Assembly (NCBI GenBank): GCA_029204225.1
Contig: CM055092.1
Coordinates: 82,661,543 to 82,725,542, forward strand
DNA from: Diphasiastrum complanatum
Lineage: Eukaryota; Streptophyta; Lycopodiopsida; Lycopodiales; Lycopodiaceae
Reading direction: 5' to 3'
DNA: 64,000 nucleotides
The position numbers were made by a program, and so were the translations under genes. This document shows, in pieces, positions 9,987-22,500 of this stretch. The stretch's first letter is position 1; the number at the start of each line of letters is the position of its first letter. Below the pieces are notes generated by a model that was not told the DNA's origin, did no database searches, and was given only the letters and a program-made list of their open reading frames with translations.

Positions 9987-10451
9987 TGTTCACCCTAGTC
10001 TCTGGGGCACTGGCATGCCAAGGCGAGAGACAGGACAACATTCCAGCAAGGGAGGCTGAGACTTGGTTGGAGCTCGCCCTGAGTCACAGTCCGCACTCCC
10101 CTATAATATTGGTGGGATTCGCCACCTCTCCTCATTCCAAGCACTCTACCCAGACTGGTAAAGCATGTTTTCTCTCTCTAGGACTTCTCTCTCTAGAAAG
10201 TTATTTCTCTCTCTAGAATTTATTGATCCCCAGGCTTCCTTTAATCACGTCTAGATCGTGTGAGTTGATTGCACATCTATCTGAGCCCCCTGGACTTTGC
10301 AAGAACCGATCAAAGATTTTCAGCCATAGGAACTTGGCGCCGGCTAGATTCTGGTCACAGTGGCGCCGGGAGCGGCACCGGCAAGGGTGCTGCTAGCACC
10401 AGGGACAATGTTGGCGCCGAAAGTAAAGCTTGTAAAGGTAACTTTACAACA
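9987..10451 (-). repeat. N3 left (3') LTR, inner 465 bp
   Basis: It begins in mid-LTR with 'accctagtctctggggcactggcatgcc', continues through the CTCTCTAG block (about 10166-10220) and the GGCGCC block (about 10335-10415), and ends TTTACAACA at 10451, directly before ccaccccacctttata (polypurine tract complement). The outer part is missing here; its last 62 bp are probably the inverted piece at 7915-7976. The plus-strand ORF 10269-10469 is the recurrent antisense Gly/Ala-type ORF. Confidence 0.8.
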
Positions 10452-13400
10452 TCCACCCCACCTTTATAAAATTTGATGTCCTCATCAGATGTCAGATTAA
10501 AGTAAAGGTGTCTCCTAGTTAAAATTAACTATATATTTGAGCTACTTGGCACAATACTCAATTTACGGGCCACTTTTTATTAACATGGAAGCTGGCACAC
10601 CACAAGTCGGAGGCTCAACTCTTTGTACTGAAAAATTACTTAACTTTGAAAATATCACTTTGTCTGGGAAAAGCATAGATTTTATATCGCTTTCGTAAAA
10701 CCCAAGAACCTTATTAATTAGTGACAGAGGCCTTTCTGTGAGATGTTCGCCCCTGTCGCTTCTGACTTCTGACTTTGGTACTCCTTTGAGCTCCTGATTT
10801 GTCCTTGATGCACTTTGTGTTGAGCTCCCTGAGCTCCAGATTTGATCAATTCCGCACAGGTATCAGGGCTCCCTAAGCCAAAGGATTTATCGTTTGATTG
10901 CCCACTTTATGGTCCACTCCGTGCCTTGTTGCTTCTGCACCTTGATTTCTCTCTTTGTCCCAATCCGATCTTGATACTTTTCATTTTTGGCTCTTTGAGG
11001 TAGGCAGAGATTGAGTACTCCGCAATGCACCTCTCACTTAGCTTGAAGTAGATGTCTTTGAATCAATCCAAATGTAACTATTGACCTCGTGGAGAGCCAA
11101 AGGGTTGCACCAGTTTGATCCGCATACGAACTATCTCTTCGCGTTCATTTGAAGCGCCATGTCCGTCGCACAAAACTTGACTTTCACAATTCCATCACTG
11201 GTCAGTTGCCTCACAGTCAAAACAAGAAGTGTACATCTAGCTTGGCTTCAAGTAGCTCTCTTTGAATCAAACACATGCACCCAGAGTTTGCACTAGTCCG
11301 ATCTCAACACAAACTGTCCCTTAGCGTCCGTTCGAGGTACCAAGTCTCTCGTGCAAGACTCAACTTAGTTCCTTCATTGATCAGCTGTCTTACACGTAAC
11401 ACAAGTCAGCGTACTCATTATGTCTCCTCATCATTGCTGGTCCAGAGAAAGCCTATAACAAGCTTTCCCTTCCACAACAAAAACGTGTCAACTTATTAGG
11501 TCCAAAGTTTGCCAGTCTCCTCGTGTGAGTATGGCTAGGTCACCGTGAATTTTGCCCCTGTTTTGATCAACTTTCATTCAAAATTGTGAAGAATTGAAAA
11601 AGATTATCTATGTTAGATATAGGGGTCTTATGTTTTTTACATCAAGCATCTAGGTGTAGGATGTTGATAGGAATAGATTTGGCATAGATTGCAAATTATG
11701 CATTTCCACTTGTAAATGCTACTATTGAGCCAAAATAGACTAAGAGGCTAAACACATGCCAATTAGAGTGTAGACAAGTGTAATGGTTTCGTTTGATGAA
11801 TTCCAAGAGGTCCAATAGGATTTAGAGGTGGAACCTTGTGAGGTCCAATAGGAAATTGAGGTGTGCTTGAATATAGTCCAGTAGAATTAAGAGGTGCATG
11901 GATCAATGGTCCAATAGGATCAAGATGTGACAAAGTATGGTCCAATCATAGTTAAGCATAGTGGTAACTCGTGGATCTACTAGTATCACTGTACTCCTCA
12001 TTTTGAAGCTAATTGATTTGGTGATTATATGGATTTTGTGAGTTATTGGATTTCTAGCTTTCTCTCTCTACCTGAGAGCTCGTGATGTTTTTTCTCTCTC
12101 TACTTGAGAAGAGCAGCTTGTTTTTACTTAGATTAGTTTTCGAATACTTCCCACACGTGTGAGTGAGAGTTGGAAGTGTTTGAATGCATGTAGTAGTGTG
12201 TTTTTGCCATAGGATCTAAGATTGATCTTGAATCTCAATCTAATCTTAATCTTGGTGCATCTACACACCTTAGGAGATTACAAGTACATGTTGTGGACAA
12301 TCCACACGTGTGAAATTCAACAAAAATTCGCCCCAAGAGAGAGGTGTGTGTGATAGTTCCCCTCCACTTATAAAAACAATTGATCGGACTTAGAGTAGAG
12401 TTCTCAGACAAAAAGCCTTTCCAGCACTTTGCTTCCCATCTCCTAGGATTATGGCTTGATCCAACTTGTTGCCAATTTCTGAAGAGGATCCTAGTCTTTG
12501 TCCCCTTTGAGGAAAAACCCAACTGATACTGGATATCACCAATGATCAGTGAGTCAGTTTCGAAGGTAGCCATCCCAAATGAAGACCAACTACTCCATAG
12601 AAGATCTCCCTTAAAATTGCTCTTTCCAACTTTTGACTTCCTGCTTGCGTTTGGTGGGCGTCGTCGCAAATGAAACTCATCCAAGAAATAGGCTAGCCAT
12701 CCATCCTTTGCAAACATCGAATCATTTCGTTGTCGTTCACGTGCGAGTACTTGAACTGTGAATCCGCCCCTAGATTCTGCAGTTCTCTTTGTTTGATGGT
12801 GTCAGCCTTCAAAAGAAAGGTTCCTTCTCATGCCATCAGCTCCTTGTATCACAAGCAATCATGCAAACCAGGCAAAGCACGAGTACTAAGGCTCACCATG
12901 AATACATGCAAGCAAGACACTCAGGCAGGTTTACTAACAGGTAGCAAAGACCCTTTGAGATAGTCCTGCCAAAGGACCTTTGCCTGGCCGCACCCATACA
13001 GATCGATCACAGAATCATCCCATAAAGAGCACCCCTTCAACTATCCGTGCTTTCACCATTAAGCAAAACATTGCATCAGTCACGCCTCACTACTTTTTGG
13101 TCGATAACCCTTATAGCTAAACGATCGGCAGCTATCCCGCACCGGCAGCTAACCACCCGTGCTTTACACCCGAATTCGAGTAGCATTCCTGTATCAATGG
13201 TTAGCCCATACAATTCGAATATGTTGCCCCACACCCCACAAGGCACAGACCGTGCTTACACCAACCTAATGGCAGCACACTGTCTCATCTGTCCTACGTG
13301 CAGACATCGCCAGGCCCGAAATGCAAAAACTGACCGCGCTTACCCCACAAGGGCAACACCTTGACTCATCACGTCCCCCTTTCTATCGACCACCCCGACT

Positions 13401-13524
13401 GTGGACACGTCTGTGCTTACACTGTGGGCAGCACCTTGCACAACAGTTGTCTTGATGAACCCCAAACAGTGGCCATTTTCGTGAGATCCGCAGGGCTGAC
13501 CGGCTAGTCGACTCTAATACCACA
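10452..13524 (-). mobile_element. N3 internal region
   Basis: It runs from the polypurine tract complement (10452-10466) to a decayed primer-binding site complement at 13511-13522 (actctaatacca; intact form gctctgatacca). Without the solo LTR at 11585-12322 it is about 2.3 kb, like the other N copies. No retroviral frame is present; the 77-160 codon ORFs here (for example 12235-12717, 13047-13364) have no known domain and are not conserved among copies, so I leave them out. Confidence 0.8.
11585..12322. repeat. Solo LTR (738 bp) inserted in N3
   Basis: It opens TGTGAAGAATTG and closes AAATTCAACA, and is flanked by an exact 5-bp TSD, aaaat (11580-11584 and 12323-12327). Removing it restores the normal N internal sequence (ttcattcaaaat / ttcgccccaag). 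Two CACACGTGTG palindromes (12152-12161, 12303-12312) lie inside. The start resembles the C2 LTR (TGTGAA), so it is probably a related copia LTR left by unequal recombination. Confidence 0.85.
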
Positions 13525-13732
13525 TGCAGCGTAGGCATCCCAAAGGGAGCCGAGAACCACGACTTAGCTTCCCAGCCTTCAACTCTTGCCGTCCAAACCC
13601 ACTTGACATACAAGCAACCAACTCACCAACAATGATCAGACTTAACCAACTTGAAGCTCCGAAACCAACCTGGCGCCATGCCAGATCGGGGGTCCCGATG
13701 TGGGTGACTTCCCTTCGAGCCAGCCGTCCGAC
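13525..13732 (-). repeat. N3 right (5') LTR, piece 1 of 3
   Basis: It starts TGCAGCGTAGGC (normally TGTAGCGCAGGC) after the decayed primer-binding site and stops at ccgac, the TSD of N2. The LTR resumes at 34685 (piece 2) and at 39320 (piece 3), giving about 1.18 kb in total. Confidence 0.85.
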
Positions 13733-14961
13733 TGTAGCGCAGGCATCCCAAAGGGAGCCGAGAACCACAACTTAGCTTCCCAGCCTTCAACACTTGCCAT
13801 CCGAACCCACTTGACATACAAGCAGCCACCTCGCCAACAACGATCAGACTTAACCAACTTGAAGTTCCGAAAACCAACATTGAGATCCAACCTGCCGCCA
13901 TGCCAGATCGGGGGTCCCAATGTGGGTGACTTCCCTCCAAGCAAGCCGCCCGACATACATCAAACTTGACCAACTCGAAGCTTCGTTACAAACGAGTAAC
14001 ATCCATTCCAAGCAAGTGGTCTGACTTACATCAGACTTAACCAACTTAAAGCTTCGTCACAAGCGCTGGAAGCCAACCTGGCGCCACGCCAGACTGGACA
14101 GCCATAAACAGGTAACTTCCACCCAAGCAAGCCATCCAACTCAGCCGACAGGTTAGAGCCTGTACCCCAAGAGCTTAACCCATTCACGTTCATGCAAGGA
14201 ACACTCAGAACCACAAGCCGCGACAGATATGGAGACAACCAGTTCCTGGACCAAATGGTCTCGAGAGCATACCGCTGGCACCACGGAATGAATGGTCCCC
14301 ACGGCATACCGCTGGCGTCCCAGGATACGACCCTCAGCTATGTGCCAACTTAAAAAATTTTAAAGCAGCCTTACAATTGGCGCTTTTACCGAACACTGAA
14401 ACCCAGAAGGTAATCAGAGTCAGTTTGAGAAAAATCCCAGTTTACTGATAAATCTGAGAAGGTTACATTTCAAGTGTGTGACAGACCCTAGTCTCCGGGG
14501 CGCTAGCATGCCAAGGCGAGAGCCATGACAACATTCCAACAAGGGAGGCTGAGACTTGGTTGGAGCTTGCCCTGAGTCGCAACCTGCACTCCCCTATAGT
14601 ATTGGTGTGATTTGGCACCCCCCCTAATACCAAGCACTCTACCCAAGCTGGTAAAGCACGTTTCTCTCTCTCTAGATTTTATTGATCCCCAGACTTCCTT
14701 TAATCATGCCTAGATCGTGTGAGGTGATTGCACATCGATTTGAGCTCTCTGGACTTCGCTAGAACCGATCAAAGATTTTCAGCCATAGGAACTTGGCGCC
14801 GGCTAGATTCTGGTCACAGTGGCACTGGGAGCGGCGCCGTTGGCACCGGTTGCAGCAGGGGCGCTACTGGCGTCGGGGACAACAGGGACGCTGCTGGCGC
14901 CGGAGACAATGCTGGCGCCAGTGGCGCCGGAAGTAAAGCTTATGAAGATAGCTTTACAACA
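13733..14961 (-). repeat. N2 left (3') LTR, 1229 bp
   Basis: It runs from TGTAGCGCAGGC to TTTACAACA and is followed by the ccaccccaccttta polypurine complement. The plus-strand antisense ORF here is 14728-14979 (83 codons). The GGCGCC block at about 14797-14930 is longer than in N3, with three extra Gly/Ala-type units. Confidence 0.9.
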
Positions 14962-16231
14962 TCCACCCCACCTTTATAAAATCTGATGTCCTCATCAGAT
15001 GTCAGATTAAAGTAAAGGTGTCTCCCAATTAAAATAACTATACATTTAAGCTACTTGGCACAGTACTCAATTTACTGGCCACTTTTTATTAACATTGAAG
15101 CTGGCACACCACAAGTCGGTGGCTCAGCTCTTTGTACTAAAAAATTACATAACTTGAAAATATCTCTTTGTCTGGGAAAAGCGTAGATTTGATATCGCTT
15201 TCGTAAAACCCAAGAACCTTATTAACTGGTGACGGAGGCCTTTCTTTGAAATGTTTGCCCCTGTCGCTTCGACTTTTGACTTTTGGAACTACTTTGAGCT
15301 CCTGATTTGTCCTTGATGCACTGTGTTGAGCTCCCTGAGCTCCAGATTTGATCAGTTCCGCACAGGTATCAAGGCTCCCTGAGCCAAAGTATTTATCGTT
15401 TGATTGCCCACTTTATGGTCCACTCCGTGCCTTGTTGCTTCTGCACCTTGGTTTCTCTCCTTGTCCCAGCTTGATCTTGATACTTTTCCATCTTGGCTCT
15501 TTAAGGTAGGCAAAGACTGAGTACTCCGCAATGCACCTCTCACTTAGCTTGAAGTAGCTCTTTGAATCAGCCCATGTAAGCATTGACCTCGTGGAAAGCC
15601 AAAGGGTCGCACTAGTTTGATTCGCATCTGAACTATCTCTTCGCGTTTGTTTGAAGCACCATGTCCGTCGCGCAAAACTTGACTTTCACAATTCCATCAC
15701 GGGTCAGTAGCCTCACAGGCAAAACAAGAAGTGTACATCGAGCTTGGCTTCAAGTAGCTCTCTTTGAATCAGACACATGCACCAAGAGTTTGCACTAGTC
15801 TGATCTCAACGCGAAGTGTCCCTTACCGTCCGTTCGAAATACCAAGTCTCTCATGCAAGACTCAACTTTCACAGTTCCTTCATTGATCAGCTGCCTTACA
15901 CGTAACACAAGCGAGTGTACTTATATGTTTCCTCATCATTGCTGGTTCAGAGAAAGCCTATAACAAGCTTTCTTTTCCACAACAAAAACTTGTCAACTTA
16001 TTAGGTCCAAAGTTTGCTAGTCTCCTCGTGTGAGTATGGCTAAGTCACTTTGAATTTGCCCCCGTTTTGATCAACTTTCATTCAAAATTAGCCCCAAGAG
16101 AGAGGTGTGTGTGATAGTTTCCCTCCACTTAGAAAATCAGCTGATCGGACTTAGAGTAGAGTTCTTCGGACAAAAAGCCTTTCCAACACTTTGCTTCCCA
16201 TTTGCTAGGACTATGGCTCGATCCAACTTGC
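14962..16231 (-). mobile_element. N2 internal region, left part
   Basis: Typical N internal sequence that ends at the C2 insertion point (gatccaacttg). The uninterrupted form, gatccaacttgttgcc, is seen at about 31697 and 36617, so the insertion site is known exactly. A small deletion near 15565-15580 breaks the 63-codon ORF that is open in N1 and N5. Confidence 0.85.
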
Positions 16232-17047
16232 TGTGAAAAATACAAAAATAAGCTTGGTACAGGCCAAAAATCTTGTATATAGATAAACACACATGTGTGG
16301 AGCCTGTTCCCACATGTGAAAATAGTGTACTTGTCATGTACCATAATCATATAGGTTGTACATATGATTTAATTCAAGCTCTAGTGGCTAAAAAGGCCAA
16401 AAACTAGTTTTCTAGATATTGCATGAGCCAAATATTTTGGTTAGGTGTCATATCCCATGTGTAGAGGACAGCTCACACGTGTGGAATAAGCTGAAGTAGG
16501 CGAATTTTGAATTCTAGAAGATTTCCAAGTAGATCTCCATATAGAAGGAAAATGGACCAAAAGTGCTCAAAATAGTAGGTTTTGTCCAAGTGTCAGTTTT
16601 GCATGATGAATCATCATATGACAAAGCACCTTCACACATGTGGGATCAGAGGGATGATCAGTACCACGAGCTCCCACTTATTGTATATATAGAGCCACAT
16701 TTGGCCATAATCATTGTGAGACACCAATCTTGGTTTTGGAAGCAATTTTGAGTGATTCTCTCCATTTGTCTATGTGTACTTGATTTTCAGGTTGGAGTCC
16801 GTACTCAGACAAGGTTTCACACGTGGAAAATCGAAAATTACACCTACCTTCAATTAATGATTGTTCTTGTTAGGATTTGTGTCTAGAATTTTATCGGATG
16901 TCTCCGAAGAGACTAGGATTTGTGTCTAGAATTGATCTAGATTGATCTTAATCTCAAGTAGATTGATAGATCAAGTAATCTGACAGCCAATCCCTCTTGA
17001 GGATCAGATTAAGATCCACTCTTGGTCGTTTTTGTACTTTTTCCACA
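16232..17047 (+). repeat. C2 5' LTR
   Basis: It opens TGTGAAAAAT and closes TTTTTCCACA. It carries several CAC(A/G)TG palindromes (for example CACACGTGTG at 16474-16483) and a TATA-like 'gtatatatag' near 16681. The short ORF 16563-16751 recurs in the other LTR but has no domain. Confidence 0.88.
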
Positions 17048-17059
17048 TGGTATCAGAGC
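17048..17059 (+). promoter_or_regulatory. C2 primer-binding site
   Basis: TGGTATCAGAGC directly abuts the LTR end, the classic copia site for initiator-Met tRNA. Confidence 0.9.
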
Positions 17060-18654
17060 CTAGTACAAGCGGTTTTGTTGAAATTGATAGGGTTAATCCA
17101 AATCAAAGCCAAAATAGCAGTTTTTTGGAAACTAGTCAAATTTTGTGTAGCGAGTTGGATTTGATAGCTATCCTCAAAATTTTTGGTCCAAATCTTGTTG
17201 TGGGCTGTAGGAACACTTTTCACACGTGTGAGGCCGTACAGCTCCGGTTTTGACTGAGAAAATTCAAAAATTTGTACAATTTGACTCACACACCCAATCT
17301 GAGAGATTTTTAGTGCAAAATCAAGCATTTTCTATAGAGAATCTAATTCCTTGATTAGTTCTTGGATTAGATCAGCCAAAAAATTAATATTGAAGCTTGA
17401 ATTAGGAGCATTAAATGATTTTCTCTGATTTTTTGAGTGTATGTTGAAGTTAAGAGAGATTTTGCTAAAAATCATAGATTAAGGAGTGATATGCAAGGTG
17501 AGAGGTTGAAATCCATTGTACCATCACTCTAGATTTGTTCAAGAGTGATAGGGACAAGTTTAGAAGCATCAATTTGCTAGAAAACATCTTTTGATATGTC
17601 CTCCAAGTGAAACCTTTGAGAGTTTCTAGTGCATATAGAGCATCTATGCAAATCTTTTGTAGAATTTGACATAGATTGGCTTAAATTGAGAGTTCTAGAA
17701 AAGAGATTGAGATCCAAGTCACATTGTTCAACCCTACTCAATTTGTTTGAGTGATTGTAAGGTTTTAAAAGAGTCATTAAGGTGTCTATGACAAATGTGT
17801 AGAGAGAGATCCAATTTTAGTTCCTTCCTTTGGAGAGGGCAAGATCTAGAAGCTCATTGTGTGTTGTTATTGGTGAAGAATTTGTCTTCTCCTATGTGAT
17901 CAAATCTTTCTAAGTGGCATTAGCTCTTTGAAGAACAATATCTTAGTGAGAAAAATCACAACTTTTGATTTTGAATTTCATTCCAAGTCTTAAAAGGTAG
18001 AGTAATTGGTGGAATCCAATAGGAGTGATTGAATTCAATTTGTTGAGAAAAAATTGACATAGTATGTATGAAACTCAAATTAGTTCTATTCAACTTTCTT
18101 TGTGAGAGTGTGAGGGTCAATTTGTGATCCCATTGGATGTCTAGAATGAGGAGGAGTCCATATTTGAGTATTCACGCATGGTTGAGATCTTTGTGAATCT
18201 CTAGTTGTCTAAATTTTTAAGCTTTGTGAAAAATTGGTGGTATAGTTTGTTGTCAAATCAAATCAAATTCATTCTAAATCTCAAGTGTGAGATTATTTGG
18301 GTCGAGAGTGAGTCCAAAAGAAGTGATTAAGTTTGATTTTCATGTATTTGAAACAAAACCCATCTTTTGTTCAAGAATCTCAAGTGAACTAGTCAAGTGA
18401 AAAGGAAAATCTAGGTGTCAAATCTTTTTTCATATCCATTTCAACTTTCAAAAGAAAGAGTCATTGGTATTTGATGAGTTCAGTAGGAGATTGGATCTGA
18501 TTTCTTTTGTGATTTGATTCAAAGATTGTGTGCTTTTGTCTTAGTGATCAAAGCAAAGTTTCCAAGTGACTAGTCATTAGTGTGAAGATTGATTCTTAGG
18601 TTTGTGAGCTAGATCTTTTGTAGATCATTCTAGATTATTGAAGATGTTCAAATC
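17060..18654 (+). mobile_element. C2 leader, non-coding
   Basis: About 1.6 kb of AT-rich sequence without a usable frame lies between the primer-binding site and the C1 insertion point. It contains a CACACGTGTG palindrome (17221-17230). The 60-90 codon ORFs in it (17032-17253, 17577-17777) are not recognisable. Such a long leader, with gag only starting after the C1 insertion, suggests C2 lost its gag start or was already non-autonomous. Confidence 0.7.
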
Positions 18655-19516
18655 TGATAAATTTTACAGTTTTTAGGACAATAATGATTGTACTTTACAA
18701 TCATAGAGAGTTATTGGTTGCTTAATCAATGAATCTATCAAGTTCTACACATTAGATCTTGATCTAGATTCACTACACTTGGATTTAAGCAAGAGCAATG
18801 GATCAACACATCATTTTTTAGTGAGAGCGGCTTCACACGTGTGGAGTACTGTCCACTGTACGGCCTGCACCTGAAACAACAAGTACAATGATACTAGATA
18901 GCAATCATGCATAAAAATCACAAGACAAATGACTAGAAATCTCACAAAAGTGTAGAGTGCAAAAGTCTCATCAATTTTCTTAGCAAAATGATGATCCTTT
19001 TATGGATCAAGTACATCCATGAGTCTGGTACAGTCCAGCAGGCCTTCACACGTGTGAAGAGTGCCACATCACTCATATCTATCCATTTGATCCATCCTTG
19101 ATCCTTATCCAATAGTTGACCTTCTAGAATATGACTAAAATCCAAAAAGCTAGTCTCCTAGAATATAGGAATATTCCCTACAAAATAGGATCTAAGGAAA
19201 ATGGTCAACTCTTATCTTCTAGTACTCTATACACACATGTGAACATCCACTTGCCATGTGGGAGCATTTACTCATGCACATGCAAGGAAAAGCTAATTTG
19301 TAGGTGACTAGTCAACTTGACTAAAAACTAGTCATTTCATGTTCACACTAACTAGAATGATACAAAATCAATTTGGATATATACAAACATGAAAAGTACA
19401 TCCTTTCACACATGGGAACATGCTCCACACGTGTGAAATCATATCATCAACATATTCTAATGTTTGATCAATATTTACATGAACCAATGTCAAGTGAGAA
19501 GTGACAATTTTCAACA
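18655..19516 (-). repeat. C1 3' LTR
   Basis: On the minus strand it opens TGTTGAAAATTG and ends TTTATCA. It includes three CACACGTGTG palindromes (18834-18843, 19047-19056, 19426-19435). The identical ORFs 18942-19145 and 24394-24597 (67 codons) are chance frames inside the LTRs. Confidence 0.95.
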
Positions 19517-19529
19517 CTCCTCCTCACTT
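19517..19529 (-). promoter_or_regulatory. C1 polypurine tract
   Basis: The minus strand reads aagtgaggaggag immediately before the 3' LTR, the primer site for plus-strand DNA synthesis. The gag-pol stop codon lies right next to it. Confidence 0.85.
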
Positions 19530-22500
19530 CTAACTTGGCAAATCTAGTGTACATCTATCTACAATTCCAAGAGCATATCTTAACTTAAAAAATGGATCTT
19601 TGGACAATGGTTTGGTTAAGATATCAGCTATGCATTCGGATGATGGTACATGATGTAGTTGCACTTCCTTGGATTGTACCTTCTCCCTCACAAAGTGGTG
19701 AGCTATCTCAATATGCTTTGTTCTAGCATGGAAGATAGGATTTGAAGCAATTTGTTGAGAAGCTTGATTGTCACAAAATATGTAAGGGATCTCCTCGGCC
19801 TCTAGCACATGTAGTTCCATCAAGAGTCTTCTTAGCCATAAGAGCTCTTTGGTTGTTGAAGTCAATGCCTTGTACTCGGCTTCACAAGAAGATAGTGAGA
19901 TTGTATCTTGCTTTTTGGAAAGCCAAGATATCACTCCTCCACAAAGAAATGTTGCAAATGCACTAATGGACTTCCTATCCATCTTGTCACCTGCAAAATC
20001 TGAATCCGAGTAGGCTCTCAAGTGCAAGTTAGATCCTTCATAAAGTATACCAAAAAATCTAGTACTAGAAACATATCTAAGTACTCTCTTGGCACTTTTC
20101 CAATGATGAATTAAAGGAGCTTGCATACTCTGACTCAACTTGCTTACACAAAAACTTAAGTCAGGTCTAGTGATGGTTAAATAGATTAGAGAGCCTATAA
20201 GCTTCCTAAAGAGAGTGATGTCCTCAAAGGATGCTTCATCACCTTCATTAGTTGCTTTCACAACATGCTCCATAGGGGTGTCAATCCCCTTACAATCTTT
20301 CATACCAAATCTTTCAAGAATGGAAGTAGCATACTTAGATTGACTTATGAAAGTACAATTGCTACTTCTAGACACTTCTATCCCAAGTATAAACTTTAGG
20401 AAGCCTAGATCTACCATCTTGAACTCACTAGATAAGTCAACTTTTACTTTGCCTATGCCATCATCATCATTTCCTGTCATAATGATGTCATCAACATAAA
20501 GAACCAAAATGATGATCTTTCCTTCATTACATTTGAAATATAAAGAAGGTTCATAAGCACTTAGTACAAAGCCAAGGGAATAGAGAAAATCATGCAACCT
20601 AGAGTACCAAGCTCTAGGTGCTTGCTTCAAGCCATATAGGCTCTTCCTTAAGTAGCACACATTTAGCTCTTCACCAATCTTGATGAAGCCCTCGGGTTGC
20701 ATCATGTAGATTTCCTCTTCTAAGAAGCCATTCAAGAAGGCATTTGTCACATCCATTTGGTAGAGATCCCATTTGAACAAAGTAGCAATGCAAATGATTA
20801 ATCTAATAGTTACAAGCTTAGCTACAGGTGCAAATGTTTCTTCATAATCCAATCCTTTTATTTGAAGAAATCCCTTAGCAACAAGCCTAGCTTTGTATTT
20901 ACTAATAGATCCATCTTGATTGTACTTAATTCTATAAATCCACTTACATGCAAGTGGTTTCTTTCCTCTTGGAAGATTTACAAGATTCCAAGTATGATTT
21001 TCTTCTAATGCATCATACTCTACTTGCATTGCATCTCTCCAAACTTTAGATTTACATGCTTCTTCAAAAGATGATGGTTCTTCAATCAATGTAGCTAAAA
21101 AAGAGTAAGAGGTAGAAGATGTAGAGCCTTCCTTTTGCTTTCCCTTGTCCACATAGGTAAGCCTTGAGGGCTCGGCCTTGCTCCTTGATGATCTTCTTGG
21201 CCCCTTTTGACTTGGATCCAAATCTCCATCCTCGGGTTTGTCATGATCCTCCTCGGGTTTGTCAAGATCCTCCTCGGATTTGTCAAGATCTTCAATGCAC
21301 AATGGGTTAGATCCATTTGACAAGCTCTTAGCAAATTGTGACTCATCAAAAAGTACATCCTTGCTTACCTTTACTTTCTTGGATGTAGGATCATATATCC
21401 TATATCCCTTGCTATTTTCTCCATAGCCAACAAAGATTCCTTTGAAGGAGGTAGCATCTTCTTTCCTTCTAGTCTCCAAAGGAATGTGTACATAACAAGT
21501 ACATCCAAAGATCTTAAAATATTTTACATTGGGTTTCTTATCAAACAAGGCTTGATAAGGTGAGATCCCATCTATAGCACTACTAGGAAGTCTATTACAC
21601 AAATAATTAGCACATGTTATGGCTTCTCCCCAAAATGAGATGGGAAGTGATGCATCAAGCCTCAAGGACTTTGCACACTCACATAGACTCCTATTTTTCC
21701 TCTCGGCCACCCCATTTTGTTGAGGGGTGTAGGAACAAGTGTATTGTAACTTAATACCATTGATCTCACAAAAGTCTTTCATTTTATTGGAGGTGTACTC
21801 TCCTCCATTATCACATCTTAGTGCTTTGATAGAAGTACTAAGTTGTTTCTCTACTAGAGACTTGAACTTAATGAAAGCTTCATAAACAAGATTTTTCTTT
21901 GATAGTAACTCAATCCATGTGAATCTAGTACAATCATCTATAAAAGTTACATACATCAAGGCACCTCCATTACTTGCATGTAAAAAACTATGTACATCAG
22001 AATGTATGAGATCCAAGGGAGAGAGAGATCTTGATGAAGATTTCTTGTAAGAAGATTTGTGTGACTTTGCAAGGCCACATGCCTCACACATTTTTCCACA
22101 CTTCTTGAAAGCTCTTGGTAGGCCGAGAGCTAGTTCCTTGCTTGCCATTGACTCCATAGATTGAAGATTAGGATGGCCTAATCTCTTATGCCAAAGCTCC
22201 ACTTGAGTTAGCTCCTCCCTAGCCAAGTTCACACTTTCACTTGCAACATTAGCATCCAACTTGAAAAGTCTACCTTGCTTAATGCCACTAGCTATGCACT
22301 TATCATTTTTCAAGATGGAACAAACTCCATTCTTGAAATGTACATCTAGTCCATTGTCCATTAATTGTCCTACACTAAGCAAGTTTCTTGAAATGGTAGG
22401 AACATACAAAACATTATCTAGATCTATCCTTTTAGATGTGCCTAAACAAAGAGGTATAGATCCTATGCCATCTATCTTGCATGCTTGATCACTAGCAGTA

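Noticed and set aside
12235-12717. 160-codon minus ORF in N3 as a gene
   Set aside because: It is broken by indels in the other N copies and shows no domain.
18942-19145. 67-codon ORF repeated at 24394-24597
   Set aside because: Identity simply reflects the two identical LTRs of C1.
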